DNA of 64,000 nt from contig NZ_JAAFGZ010000017.1 of the NCBI RefSeq assembly GCF_010365105.1, positions 1 to 64,000 on the forward strand, in the 5' to 3' direction. This stretch comes from Polaromonas sp. (lineage in GTDB: Bacteria; Pseudomonadota; Gammaproteobacteria; Burkholderiales; Burkholderiaceae_C). Within the stretch, counting starts at the first letter, position 1; each line of letters starts with the position of its first letter. A program made the translations under genes and the position numbers. The notes beneath the pieces are model-generated. The model saw only the letters and a list, made by a program, of their open reading frames with translations, did no database searches and had not been told where the DNA came from. Of the stretch, positions 53,030 through 61,354 are shown piece after piece.

Positions 53030-53415
53030 TTTGTTTTTTCATGTATAATCAGTATTAAAACGGATGATATATAATCTCAGGCAACACGGACAATCACGAG
53101 TGGGAGAAGATTAATTTCACCACGGTTTACTAAAAATTTGGAACGTCGAGTATTTGATTGTGGAGTACACAGTACAGGATTGTGTTGACCCTGTATTGGA
53201 ATCAAAAAATGACGCGCTGTGATCAGCAAAATCTGCTGAATGCGTGTGGATACGCTTAAAACGGTACTAGCAACCATGTTTTGGCTTTCCTTTTAGGCGC
53301 TTTGACAAAAACTGTCGGGGTGCGCAAGCTGGATCAAATCCCCCCTGTTGTCTTTCACCGGAATGGTCGGCAGACGAGCCGTTCTAGATTATCTAAATCA
53401 ACAACTTTTATTTTA
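53030..53415. other. Intergenic stretch
   Basis: About 386 bp without a supported gene. A 66-codon minus-strand frame (53077-53277) and short plus-strand frames have no family-like content; the more G+C-rich part around 53290-53390 could be remnant coding DNA. Confidence 0.4.
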
Positions 53416-53844
53416 TTACCGCAAAAGTACCAATTGTGGTACTGCATCACTTCCACACCAAATGATGGCGTTTTGTTCATGCTTTATGGCTAACTTCTTG
53501 CTGTCCTCCAATGACAAGTTCCATACCAAAAAACTGGCCTCACCCGGCCAAAGGTTTGAAGGATGCTGACCAGTGCTTTCGATAAATTTCATGTCAAGCT
53601 GACGCAACTCATGCGCAAGAACTTTGTGTCGTTCTGCATTGACTGAATTTTTTAGTGATTGACTGTAGGGATTGCAAGCCGTGATGAAGGTGCAGCAGTT
53701 GACCTGCATGGTCTTGTAGTAGGCTGCTAACGGCTCACTAGCCACACCCACATGCAAAGTCATAGGCAAGTCTCCATGAACGTAGTAGTGAGTCTCTAGG
53801 TACGCTTGACGGGTCACTGCATCAATAATGGATTCTGAAAACAT
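53416..53844 (-). CDS. DUF3293 domain-containing protein
   Basis: A 142-residue protein of unknown function. The motif FITACNPYSQSLKNSVN is the DUF3293 hallmark (usually TAWNP-S), and the C-terminus has WPGEASFLVWNLSLEDSKKLA. I use the ATG at 53844, which has AAGGA 7 nt upstream; the frame continues upstream to overlap the stop of the ADP-ribosylglycohydrolase gene. Last gene of the operon that begins at 55951. Confidence 0.78.
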   Translation of the reverse strand: MFSESIIDAVTRQAYLETHYYVHGDLPMTLHVGVASEPLAAYYKTMQVNCCTFITACNPYSQSLKNSVNAERHKVLAHELRQLDMKFIESTGQHPSNLWPGEASFLVWNLSLEDSKKLAIKHEQNAIIWCGSDAVPQLVLLR

Positions 53845-53873
53845 TGCACATCCTTGGTTGATAGATTGACTTA

Positions 53874-54839
53874 TCAACCCGATTGATGGCTTTTTTCAAA
53901 GCCACTTTTGCTATCGCAGACCCCCTTGACGAGTTGCTCCGCCAATACACCGATTTCATCAGCCATGGTTAGCTTTTCCAGCCACTCCACAGGAATGCCT
54001 GATTGACCATAGTAGGCTCCAGCGATCTGTCCAACCACGGCGGCAGTTGTATCAGCATCGTCACCCAGATTGGCAGCAAGCAACACGCAATCCTTAAAAT
54101 TATCAGTTCGCTCAAAGCACCAAAAGGCTGCTTCGAGACTTTGAACGACGTAGCCAGACCCGCGAATCTGATCCATTGTTTTCGTTTTGTACCTACCGGA
54201 AGCAACCGACTTCAAGCCGGGTGACAGTCTCAATACTTGCTGCGATGGTGCCAGCACTTCGTCTTTCGACCTACCCTGCAAGGCTCGAATCAGCACTTCA
54301 CCCAGTAATCGGCAAGCCATCAAACATTCCGGGGCTTGATGCGTTGTTCTGGATTGCTCTACGCACAGGTCAAGAGCCAGTTCAGGTATGTCCAAGTAAC
54401 GGATGGGAATAGGGGCTAAGCGCATAGTGCAACCGTTACCTGCACTGTCTGGGCTAATTGAACCGGCAAGAGGGTTACCAGTGCGTTTAAAGGTCATCAG
54501 CGCGTCGTAGGTGGCGTTTCCGATGTCAAAGCACCTGCCATTGCTAGACATGTATCCATGCTCATACCAACGTACATAACGGTTCATCTGGTCAAGCGGA
54601 TCAAACCCTTTTTCGATCAGGCTCGATGACAAGCAAAGGGCCATGCTGGTGTCATCTGTCCATTGACCAGGCTTGAGGTGAAATGGGCCACCACCCACCA
54701 TGTCAGTCATCGGCGCGAAGGAATTACGAGGTTTGAACTCTACGGTGGTACCTACTGCATCGCCGCATGCCAATCCAAGCAGCGCACCACGAGCATGGCC
54801 AAGACGGTCAGTGGATATGGCTGGATGCATGTATCTCAC
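53874..54839 (-). CDS. ADP-ribosylglycohydrolase family protein
   Basis: Predicted to remove ADP-ribose from proteins or nucleic acids (DraG/ARH3 fold). The metal-binding motifs are present: GLACGDAVGTTVEFKPR, GQWTDDTSMALCL and NLGDDADTTAAVVGQIAGAYYG. 321 residues. Start GTG 54839 or ATG 54830. It follows a 159-residue orphan with no gap and precedes DUF3293. On islands such hydrolases can be immunity or antitoxin parts for ADP-ribosyl toxins; no ADP-ribosyltransferase is seen here, so the target is open. Confidence 0.88.
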   Translation of the reverse strand: MRYMHPAISTDRLGHARGALLGLACGDAVGTTVEFKPRNSFAPMTDMVGGGPFHLKPGQWTDDTSMALCLSSSLIEKGFDPLDQMNRYVRWYEHGYMSSNGRCFDIGNATYDALMTFKRTGNPLAGSISPDSAGNGCTMRLAPIPIRYLDIPELALDLCVEQSRTTHQAPECLMACRLLGEVLIRALQGRSKDEVLAPSQQVLRLSPGLKSVASGRYKTKTMDQIRGSGYVVQSLEAAFWCFERTDNFKDCVLLAANLGDDADTTAAVVGQIAGAYYGQSGIPVEWLEKLTMADEIGVLAEQLVKGVCDSKSGFEKSHQSG

Positions 54840-55319
54840 CTATTCCTCAACCACTGAACACTGAATTTCAGAGCCATTGTCCATTTCGTATCCTTCAGTG
54901 GCGATGGATACGCCAATAAAGTCCCAACCGGACTTCCGTTCCCATGCCCTAAGTTGTTTCTCAGTCACGTTACTCATCGCTTCGAGGTCAAATTTCACGG
55001 AAAGGTGAAACCCGACACTTTCTTGTTCGGTCCAAATACTCCAAGACGTATTTTTGTCACTCATTTCAATTGTGACTTGTCCACCAAGATCAAAAATATC
55101 GCCATCTGAAAAATTCACTTCGAGCTGCATAGGCAGCATGGCATTCCAAGCTTGGGCTTCGAGCTTGTCAATTTCCTTTTTCTTTTTCAATCCTTCTCGG
55201 GCACGAAGAAACTGTATTGCTTTTACAAGTTTTGCTTTGTTTGGGTTGTCGTCTGACACGTCGGACGAATCAACATAAAGACGAGAAATCGACCATTCGC
55301 AATTAATTATTGAAGGCAT
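54840..55319 (-). CDS. Hypothetical protein in ADP-ribosylglycohydrolase operon
   Basis: A 159-residue protein of no family I recognise. It begins with beta-rich sequence (IINCEWSISRLYVDSSDVSDD), has a Lys-rich helix (LRAREGLKKKKEIDKLEAQAWNAML) and ends with beta strands (SWSIWTEQESVGFHLSVKF; WERKSGWDFIGVSIATEGYE). The stop directly abuts the next start, so translation is coupled. Confidence 0.6.
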   Translation of the reverse strand: MPSIINCEWSISRLYVDSSDVSDDNPNKAKLVKAIQFLRAREGLKKKKEIDKLEAQAWNAMLPMQLEVNFSDGDIFDLGGQVTIEMSDKNTSWSIWTEQESVGFHLSVKFDLEAMSNVTEKQLRAWERKSGWDFIGVSIATEGYEMDNGSEIQCSVVEE

Positions 55320-55331
55320 AAAAACTCCTTA

Positions 55332-55808
55332 TTAGACTTCTGGTTTATCGGCTTGTTCATTCGTTGTTTCATTTGACTCAGTTTCTCCTAGTGGCAACAG
55401 CACTATGTAGCCAGGATCAATTTCAGTGATCGAGTTGCAAATTGCGCTGGAATATTGGCGCAAGCCTCGAATGAACGTTTCCTTCAAAATGCCGCTTTTA
55501 TAACAAAGAACATGATCGATCATTAATTTATCACCGTCAACATGATTTGTTGTCATGTAGTTTCTTTTGTTGAAGCGGTTCGCTAATTCCAATCGATCCA
55601 AGTACGAGGATGTTTTCCTGAACATAATGTACGACGTGAATCCAATGTATCCAGAGTTTTTAATTACCTTGATCCAGCATGGGAAAACCCCACCTTCAGT
55701 GACGTAAATATCTTCATCTTGCTCTAACTTATGTTCAATTACGGCAGTTTCAAGTTCCAACGATAACGTCACAGGGGTAACGTCTTTTTCTTCAATCAAA
55801 TTGCACAT
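55332..55808 (-). CDS. YbjN-like (secretion-chaperone fold) protein
   Basis: A 158-residue protein whose core (LDRLELANRFNKRNYMTTNHVDGDKLMIDHVLCYKSGI) resembles YbjN/CesT-like chaperone-fold proteins: a helix with LANRFN followed by two strands. Function of YbjN-type proteins is poorly known. The gene begins inside the 51-codon leader frame and is followed by the 159-residue orphan at 12 bp. Confidence 0.55.
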   Translation of the reverse strand: MCNLIEEKDVTPVTLSLELETAVIEHKLEQDEDIYVTEGGVFPCWIKVIKNSGYIGFTSYIMFRKTSSYLDRLELANRFNKRNYMTTNHVDGDKLMIDHVLCYKSGILKETFIRGLRQYSSAICNSITEIDPGYIVLLPLGETESNETTNEQADKPEV

Positions 55809-55951
55809 TGCAAGCTCTCCAGTTTCGTATTATTCGAAAATTTGAGTGCAATAAGTCTGGCGAACAGGGCTACTGAGGCTTGGTCAAAGTTTTCCGGTGA
55901 AACCATGCTCACTGGCACTAGACGCAAAAAAGACGTTCTTAATTCGATCAT
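55796..55951 (-). CDS. 51-residue leader protein of the ADP-ribosylglycohydrolase operon
   Basis: A small frame, MIELRTSFLRLVPVSMVSPE, continuing through FDQASVALFARLIALKFSNN to 51 residues. The ATG at 55951 has a strong AGGAGA 7 nt upstream, and its end overlaps the YbjN-like start by 13 bp, so it may couple translation into that gene. It is too short to recognise as a family. Leader peptide or real small protein are both possible. Confidence 0.5.
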   Translation of the reverse strand: MIELRTSFLRLVPVSMVSPENFDQASVALFARLIALKFSNNTKLESLQCAI

Positions 55952-56067
55952 GATGTCTCCTGTTTAGCTGCATTGACATGAGTCGGGGGCAGCAATCTAG
56001 AACAAATCCCCCCAGCCGTTTGACTCGAAAAGAGTAGACAGGCCATGTCTCTAAGAATCATCAGACG

Positions 56068-56097
56068 AAAAAAAACCCTCCGAATGACTGGAGGGTT
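56068..56097 (-). terminator. Rho-independent terminator of the structured RNA
   Basis: The stem AACCCTCC / GGAGGGTT with an 8-nt loop (AGTCATTC) is followed by eight T on the minus strand. It lies inside the leader of the operon that starts at 55951. Confidence 0.85.
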
Positions 56098-56193
56098 GAC
56101 GCTGTGCCGATTAGTTGCTCACTACAAGCCACATCGCCTTGAAGGCTGGCCACCTTGCTCGGAAAAGCAGGTTGGCACGGGCGTCAACCCGAC
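56071..56193 (-). ncRNA. Structured RNA with closing stem and overlapping terminator (riboswitch/attenuator or small RNA candidate)
   Basis: On the minus strand the RNA would begin GGGTTGACGC (56190-56181) and meet its exact complement GCGTCAACCC at 56102-56093; inside, TGCC and GGCA extend the stem. Between the arms lie at least two hairpins (TGCT-TTTCCG-AGCA; GCC-TTCAA-GGC). Directly at the 3' side a terminator, AACCCTCC / GGAGGGTT plus eight T, shares five bases (56093-56097) with the closing stem, so the two cannot both form fully. The 51-codon leader gene starts about 120 bp downstream. This geometry fits a switch or a free small RNA. Confidence 0.6.
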
Positions 56194-56340
56194 TCTTAAT
56201 GTAAATACTATTGTAACAGCAAGTGACGCATAGCGAAAGGTTGGCAGCCATATCCAGCACAAATTTCGATGACTGTCGTTAAAAGACAACCGCCTTACTG
56301 TGCCAAGCGAAAAGCGAACTTTCAAAATAAATATAGGTTA

Positions 56341-57105
56341 TTAATTATTCCGTAGATACATCTTTCCCACCTCCAGAATACTCCTGTCGAATACTGGATT
56401 TTCACATTTCTCTGGTTGATCTCTAACCACTTTGAAAAATATTAAAAACTCATCCTTTTGGTCTTGGCTTAATTTTTGTATTCTTTTTTTCATCTCTTCT
56501 CCCGCTTTCTCAAATTCATCCATAGTAGCTTTTGCTTCTATTACAGATAGATTTTTCTTCAGCATAACCTTATCAGCCTTGCATTCAGCAGCTATCAACT
56601 TTCTAACCTCCTGCTCAGCGAGAGACGCTGAGACTCTAAGTGTAGTGATCGTCTGCTGTACAGGTTGCGCTGTCTGCCCAATCGAGGGCTGTACTGACTT
56701 CACAGGCACATTATTCACTGCTACTGAGTCATTTCTCTTGGTTTCTGCTCCTTTGACTAAAGGCTCGACCCTAGCGACATTAGCAGGTATTGTTCTATTG
56801 GTAAGAATCGAGATTCGATTGCTATATGCACTTTTGATGCACGAATTTAAAGTCGCCGTATTACTTTCGCATAATCGGGTTGATTGAATCCACTCACGTT
56901 GGCTCGACTTTATTTCTGGGCTTATCAATAAAGCTTTTTTATATGCTGTGCTTAATTCGTCATCAAGTGCAGACAGTTCTACGTTAGAACATATTGCTTT
57001 TTCAGATGCTCTCGATGCTTTACTGCAATCAAAGCTAACAGCATATACAGTATTTATATTTAATAATATAAATACTGTATAAATACAGGTTTTTATTTTT
57101 AGCAC
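56341..57105 (-). CDS. Exported LprI-like (DUF1311) protein
   Basis: A 254-residue protein with a signal peptide (YTVFILLNINTVYA) and an LprI-type domain (residues ~25-100): FDCSKASRASEKAICSNVELSALDDELSTAYKKAL, then QREWIQSTRLC and CIKSAYSNRISIL, with the conserved four cysteines. LprI domains include a lysozyme inhibitor. A variable linker and a helical, charged C-terminus follow. Two other exported proteins are encoded just upstream on the same strand. Confidence 0.8.
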   Translation of the reverse strand: MLKIKTCIYTVFILLNINTVYAVSFDCSKASRASEKAICSNVELSALDDELSTAYKKALLISPEIKSSQREWIQSTRLCESNTATLNSCIKSAYSNRISILTNRTIPANVARVEPLVKGAETKRNDSVAVNNVPVKSVQPSIGQTAQPVQQTITTLRVSASLAEQEVRKLIAAECKADKVMLKKNLSVIEAKATMDEFEKAGEEMKKRIQKLSQDQKDEFLIFFKVVRDQPEKCENPVFDRSILEVGKMYLRNN

Positions 57106-57117
57106 AGTTTGTTTATA

Positions 57118-57498
57118 TTATTTTCTATTATTCAGTTTGCAAATCGATAAGTTTTTCAACTCATCGTTGTTTTTTACACTCAAGCTTGACGCATCACTCA
57201 ACAATATTTCTATATTGCTTTTACTCATTTCACCTTCTTCACCACGACAGTTAAATTGCCCTGCAAATAACTGTGCATCAGATTTTTTTACAGACTTGAC
57301 TTTGCATGAATTAAATGGCATGTTTATTTCTGATTTTTTTATTTCTACAGAAGGCGCATCAATTCCTTCTTTATTCATTTGACGACATCCCTCCTTAGTT
57401 GCCCAGAATCCATGAAACTGACTTGGAATTTCGGTGGAGGCAGAATAACAATAATTAGTCAAGAACAGACCGACAAGCAATGAAAAAATTTTGAACAT
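57118..57498 (-). CDS. Small exported protein of unknown function
   Basis: A 126-residue protein with a signal peptide (FKIFSLLVGLFLTNYCYSA). The mature part (STEIPSQFHGFWATKEGCRQMNK; INMPFNSCKVKSV; GQFNCRGEEGEM) has cysteines that may form disulphides in the periplasm. No family recognised. The stop lies 12 bp before the LprI-like start. Confidence 0.7.
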   Translation of the reverse strand: MFKIFSLLVGLFLTNYCYSASTEIPSQFHGFWATKEGCRQMNKEGIDAPSVEIKKSEINMPFNSCKVKSVKKSDAQLFAGQFNCRGEEGEMSKSNIEILLSDASSLSVKNNDELKNLSICKLNNRK

Positions 57499-57550
57499 AT
57501 ATTTAACTTTTTTAAATTTAACTAAGCCATTTTGTGTAGGTGTATGGTAT

Positions 57551-58015
57551 TTACTCAGTGGACTTCAGGTTGATCCCTTCAATATTTTCAATTATTGATT
57601 TTTTGTTATCACATTTAACTGTAGTTATATGCTTTTTATTGATTTCAACAGAAACTCCTGCTTCAACTTGTGGTTCTTTTTTATCCCCCTCCATCATCTT
57701 ATCAACACCTTTAAAAACGCTATAAATGGTATTCCCATTTGGAATCTCTACTGAGTTTGACATATGCTTTCCAAAGCCCTGCCATTGTGTTGTGGATGCT
57801 TCCTTTCTTGGAGCACGGACAACGATTTCTGGTTTTAACTTGTTTTTTCCATAAGAATAATCAATCGTTTTTCCCGAGTCGCAAACTTCGATTACTTTGT
57901 CTTTTGCTGTAACACAAGAAAAAACTGTTTTACTTCCTTTTTCACAATCGGCCATAGCGAAAGATGTAATACCAAAAATGGAAAGTGCTAAGATAATTTG
58001 AGTGGGTTTAATCAT
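57551..58015 (-). CDS. Small exported protein of unknown function
   Basis: A 154-residue protein with a signal peptide (TQIILALSIFGITSFAMA, cleavage after MADC) and a mature domain with three to four Cys residues (DCEKGSKTVFSCVTAKDKVIEVCDSG). No family recognised. First of three exported-protein genes in a row, which may act together, for example as periplasmic inhibitors or immunity proteins. Confidence 0.7.
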   Translation of the reverse strand: MIKPTQIILALSIFGITSFAMADCEKGSKTVFSCVTAKDKVIEVCDSGKTIDYSYGKNKLKPEIVVRAPRKEASTTQWQGFGKHMSNSVEIPNGNTIYSVFKGVDKMMEGDKKEPQVEAGVSVEINKKHITTVKCDNKKSIIENIEGINLKSTE

Positions 58016-58226
58016 AAATTTATTTATGTAATATAAGTGTGATAGAGATGGTTGTTGTTGCTAGAGCTGCTTTTGAAAGTTAATAAGTGATGTTATGCAT
58101 TAAGACTTAAAATACTTTCGCTAGTAAATAATTCATAAAACCCATTCTGAAAATTTGTGCTTCTCAATAACAATCATTTAACGAATGACTTTATCAACTG
58201 CATTTAGCAGCGGCTGGAATGCACAG

Positions 58227-58898
58227 TTAGGTTTTAGTGTTTTTCCATCGAGCTTCAATTTCTTCACATGCAGCAGTAATATCTTGCATTCTTTTTTTAG
58301 TTGCTTTCGGGGCGTTTACCACTGATCCAGATGGGATATCAACTACCGTGCATAGTTTGTAATCAATTTTACTTGCATCATATTTTCCTTCTAAATAAAC
58401 CCGCAGACATGTTGCTATATATTCAGAGGATTTTTCATTAAGTCGATTTGATTTAGAAAAATGTAATTTTATAGCGCCAACAACTTCATTGTTATCATTT
58501 TTTACATACACATCTGGCCTAACTGAGATATTGACTCCAGATATATTCATGGATACTTGATCAGTAGCACTGCCTTTTTCTAATTTATACCCTTCTGCAC
58601 CAACTTGATCAGCTATCTCCAAGAAATCATCTATTGCATCCGCAGATAGTGATTTGTCTTGAGCTATGAACTTACTTTCGTGCTGTTGATTTCTTAAATT
58701 AATAGCGGCATTGATGAGTTGTTCATCATTCAATTTGTTTGTGGCTAGATATACTGAAATTTCTTCTCGTGCATCTGAGTATCTGGCCGCAATGAATGTT
58801 TTTGGATCAATTTGATCTTGAACAATCCGACGCCTTCTTGCAGGCGTAGCATCTAAGTATTCACCGAGCTTATTTAGGCTTATCTTTGGTTCAGACAT
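58227..58898 (-). CDS. Type I restriction-associated protein of unknown function
   Basis: A 223-residue protein 48 bp downstream of hsdR on the same strand. N-terminal part: ISLNKLGEYLDATPARRRRIVQDQIDPKTFIAARYSDAREEI. The C-terminal half (VSMNISGVNISVRPDVYVKNDNNEVVGAIKLHFSKSNRL) has the RPD...K shape of PD-(D/E)xK nuclease folds, though the match is short. Its place as the last gene of the hsd operon suggests a role with that system. Confidence 0.65.
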   Translation of the reverse strand: MSEPKISLNKLGEYLDATPARRRRIVQDQIDPKTFIAARYSDAREEISVYLATNKLNDEQLINAAINLRNQQHESKFIAQDKSLSADAIDDFLEIADQVGAEGYKLEKGSATDQVSMNISGVNISVRPDVYVKNDNNEVVGAIKLHFSKSNRLNEKSSEYIATCLRVYLEGKYDASKIDYKLCTVVDIPSGSVVNAPKATKKRMQDITAACEEIEARWKNTKT

Positions 58899-58946
58899 AC
58901 TTCCTCTTTAAATATAACGCTGTTTGCTTTAGCGCACACAATCACA

Positions 58947-61334
58947 TTATGAAATTAAAACTGCTTTGTATTGATGGTAAAGGTGCTTTTGAAACCCAAT
59001 AAATAAATTCTTAATTTCATCAACTCCGCCTAAGACCTCAGTTGCATCAGCAATGCTTTGATACTTGAGTTCGATAAGTTCTGGCAACTTGGATTGATCA
59101 AGTTCTCCAACACCTGAATCGATGTATTTGAACAAAACAAATTCAATGAACTCCTTTTGCTTCAAACTCAATCCATTAAGTATTTGAACCTTGGCTTGAG
59201 AAACGCGGTGCTGGCGGGTGATTGGATCGATACTGAAGGCTAGGTATTCCAGCACATCAAATAAGTCAGATTTTTCAGCATCGACCAGTTTCTGGAGTTC
59301 AGACAACTCATCCTGACCATAGCCAGCCTCGTCAAGCTGATCGAGCAATGCTTTACGGGTGGCTGGGGCTGACCAGATTTGCCGCAGTTCCTGTTCCGTC
59401 TTGAAGTAGGAAGGCAACACACCATAGAGATTATTGATGAACTCTTCAACACTGATGGGCTTACCGTCATCGCCCCAAAAGGAAGTAGCGATCATGTGTT
59501 GAATCTTGAATTCCTTGCCATCCTTCAACTTCACCACCGCCATCTTTTTACAGATGCAGGGGCTTTGCAGACAAACCTCACACGGTTCAGGCGGGTCTTT
59601 CTGGCAGATGCAAGGCTGATTGCCACAGCCAGTACACGGCGCGGTAGGTGACTTTTCACAGGTGCAGGGGTCGCTGTCGCACTTCTGGCAAACCTCTGGC
59701 TCTATCGGCTCACCGTCCCACTCAGGGTCGGCAAAGTGGTGAAACGCATTGACGAAATCGTAGATGGTGAAATAGGTTTTGCCATCGAACAAGCGGGTGC
59801 CGCGACCAACGATCTGCTTGAACTCGATCATGCTGTTGACCGGGCGCATCAGAACGATGTTGCGCACATTACGGGCGTCAACACCTGTACTGAGCTTTTG
59901 CGAGGTGGTCAGGATGGTTGGAATTGATTTTTCGTTGTCCTGAAATTCCCGCAGGAATTGTTCACCCAATTCGCCATCTTTCGCCGTGACCCTGACGCAG
60001 TAAAACGGGTCGCTACTTTTTGCAATTTGGTTGATCAGGTCACGCACCACCGCTGCATGGGCTTGACTGGCGCAAAACACGATGGTTTTTTCGTTCGGGT
60101 TTGCATCATCCAGAAAAACTTTGATCCGCTTTGCTTCCCGTTCCTTGATGTGAATGATTCGGTTGAAGTCCTTTTCCTCGTAGACTTTGCCGCCTTCAAT
60201 TTCACCTTCCACCACGGTGTCGTCTGAGACGTAGATATAGTCATCGATGGTGGTTTGTATCCTCTTGACCTTAAACGGGGTCAGGAAGCCATCATTGATG
60301 CCTTCCTTGAGGCTGTACGTAAAGACCGGCTCACCAAAATACTTGTAGGTGTCTACGTTGTCTTTGCGCTTGGGTGTAGCGGTCAGCCCGATCTGAACTG
60401 CGGGTAAAAAATACTCAAGAATGCCCCGCCAATTGCTTTCATCATTGGCTCCACCACGATGGCATTCGTCAATGAAGATGGCGTCAAAGTAGTCAGGTGG
60501 GTAGTCACCAAAATACGGGGTGTCGTTTGGCCCTGACATGAACGTCCGGAAGATCGTGAAAAAGATGCTGCCATTGGTAGGCACACCACCTTTTTTTGCA
60601 ATTTCCTTGGGGCTGATTCTGACCAACGCGTCTTCTGGAAAGGCTGAAAACGCATTGAAGGCTTGATTCGCAAGTATGTTGCGATCTGCCAAAAACAGGA
60701 TGCGGGGGCGGCGCGAACCATCACGCTTGAGGTTCCACCGGGTTTCAAACAGCTTCCATGCAATCTGAAAGGCGATGAAGGTTTTACCTGTACCTGTTGC
60801 AAGGGTCAGCAGGATGCGCTGGCGTTCTTCAGCGATGGCATTGAGGGTACGAGTCACGGCGAGTTCTTGGTAGTACCTGACCCCTTTGGTGCCGCCCATG
60901 CTTTCAAACGGCACCGCATCGAGTTTGTCTTTCCAGTCGTTCTGATCACTGAAGATCAGGTGCCACAACTCATCCGGGGATGGAAAGGCATCGATCAGCC
61001 CTTCTGCTCCCGACTTCATGCCAATTCGGTAAATCTTCTTGCCGTTGCTGGCATACGTGAAATCGAGTTGCAGCTTTTGGGCATAGTTCTTGGCTTGCGC
61101 TACCCCTTCACCGACTTCAAGTTCATCCGATTTGGCTTCAATGGTGGCAAGTTTTCGGTTCTTGTACACCAGCACGTAATCGGCAATAAGGGGTTTGCCT
61201 TTGGTACCACCAAGCAGGATTTTTCCCGCAGTGATATGGAATTCACGCAGTACCTTGGAGCCTTCTATTACCCCCCATCCGGCAGCTTGCAGTTTGGGGT
61301 CAATAAGTTCGGCTCTGGTTTCTGCTTCATTCAT
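58947..61334 (-). CDS. hsdR: Type I restriction enzyme R subunit (HsdR)
   Basis: Motor and nuclease subunit that translocates and cuts unmodified DNA. The N-terminus has the nuclease core (IADYVLVYKNRKLATIEAKSDELEVGEG, with the Asp and Glu-x-Lys), followed by helicase motifs LATGTGKTFIAFQIA, DECHRGG, GLTATPKRKD, and QIVGRGTRLFDG. A Cys-rich insert (residues ~525-575) holds three copies of a CxxC...PCxC unit, then the EcoEI-type C-terminus. 795 residues. It lies 20 bp after hsdS. Confidence 0.95.
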   Translation of the reverse strand: MNEAETRAELIDPKLQAAGWGVIEGSKVLREFHITAGKILLGGTKGKPLIADYVLVYKNRKLATIEAKSDELEVGEGVAQAKNYAQKLQLDFTYASNGKKIYRIGMKSGAEGLIDAFPSPDELWHLIFSDQNDWKDKLDAVPFESMGGTKGVRYYQELAVTRTLNAIAEERQRILLTLATGTGKTFIAFQIAWKLFETRWNLKRDGSRRPRILFLADRNILANQAFNAFSAFPEDALVRISPKEIAKKGGVPTNGSIFFTIFRTFMSGPNDTPYFGDYPPDYFDAIFIDECHRGGANDESNWRGILEYFLPAVQIGLTATPKRKDNVDTYKYFGEPVFTYSLKEGINDGFLTPFKVKRIQTTIDDYIYVSDDTVVEGEIEGGKVYEEKDFNRIIHIKEREAKRIKVFLDDANPNEKTIVFCASQAHAAVVRDLINQIAKSSDPFYCVRVTAKDGELGEQFLREFQDNEKSIPTILTTSQKLSTGVDARNVRNIVLMRPVNSMIEFKQIVGRGTRLFDGKTYFTIYDFVNAFHHFADPEWDGEPIEPEVCQKCDSDPCTCEKSPTAPCTGCGNQPCICQKDPPEPCEVCLQSPCICKKMAVVKLKDGKEFKIQHMIATSFWGDDGKPISVEEFINNLYGVLPSYFKTEQELRQIWSAPATRKALLDQLDEAGYGQDELSELQKLVDAEKSDLFDVLEYLAFSIDPITRQHRVSQAKVQILNGLSLKQKEFIEFVLFKYIDSGVGELDQSKLPELIELKYQSIADATEVLGGVDEIKNLFIGFQKHLYHQYKAVLIS

Positions 61335-61354
61335 GATTTAATTCTTGTTATCGA

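Larger units (their letters stand above)
55952..56340. other. Leader region with structured RNA, upstream of the ADP-ribosylglycohydrolase operon
   Basis: About 389 bp without a gene. It contains the structured element at 56071-56193, a further GGGGG / CCCCC hairpin (55985-56013) near the start of the operon, and a weak minus-strand promoter-like pair (TTGCTG at 56222-56217 and TTAAGA at 56199-56194, 17 bp apart). A 62-codon plus-strand frame through this region is rejected. Confidence 0.6.

Noticed and set aside
53077..53277. 66-codon minus-strand frame
   Set aside because: No Shine-Dalgarno, no recognisable content, and surrounding DNA looks degraded.
56071..56193. Retron msr-msd RNA
   Set aside because: The long inverted ends resemble retron a1/a2 repeats, but no reverse transcriptase is encoded anywhere in the window.
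56045..56233. 62-codon plus-strand frame
   Set aside because: It runs through the structured RNA and its terminator on the other strand and lacks any protein-like features.
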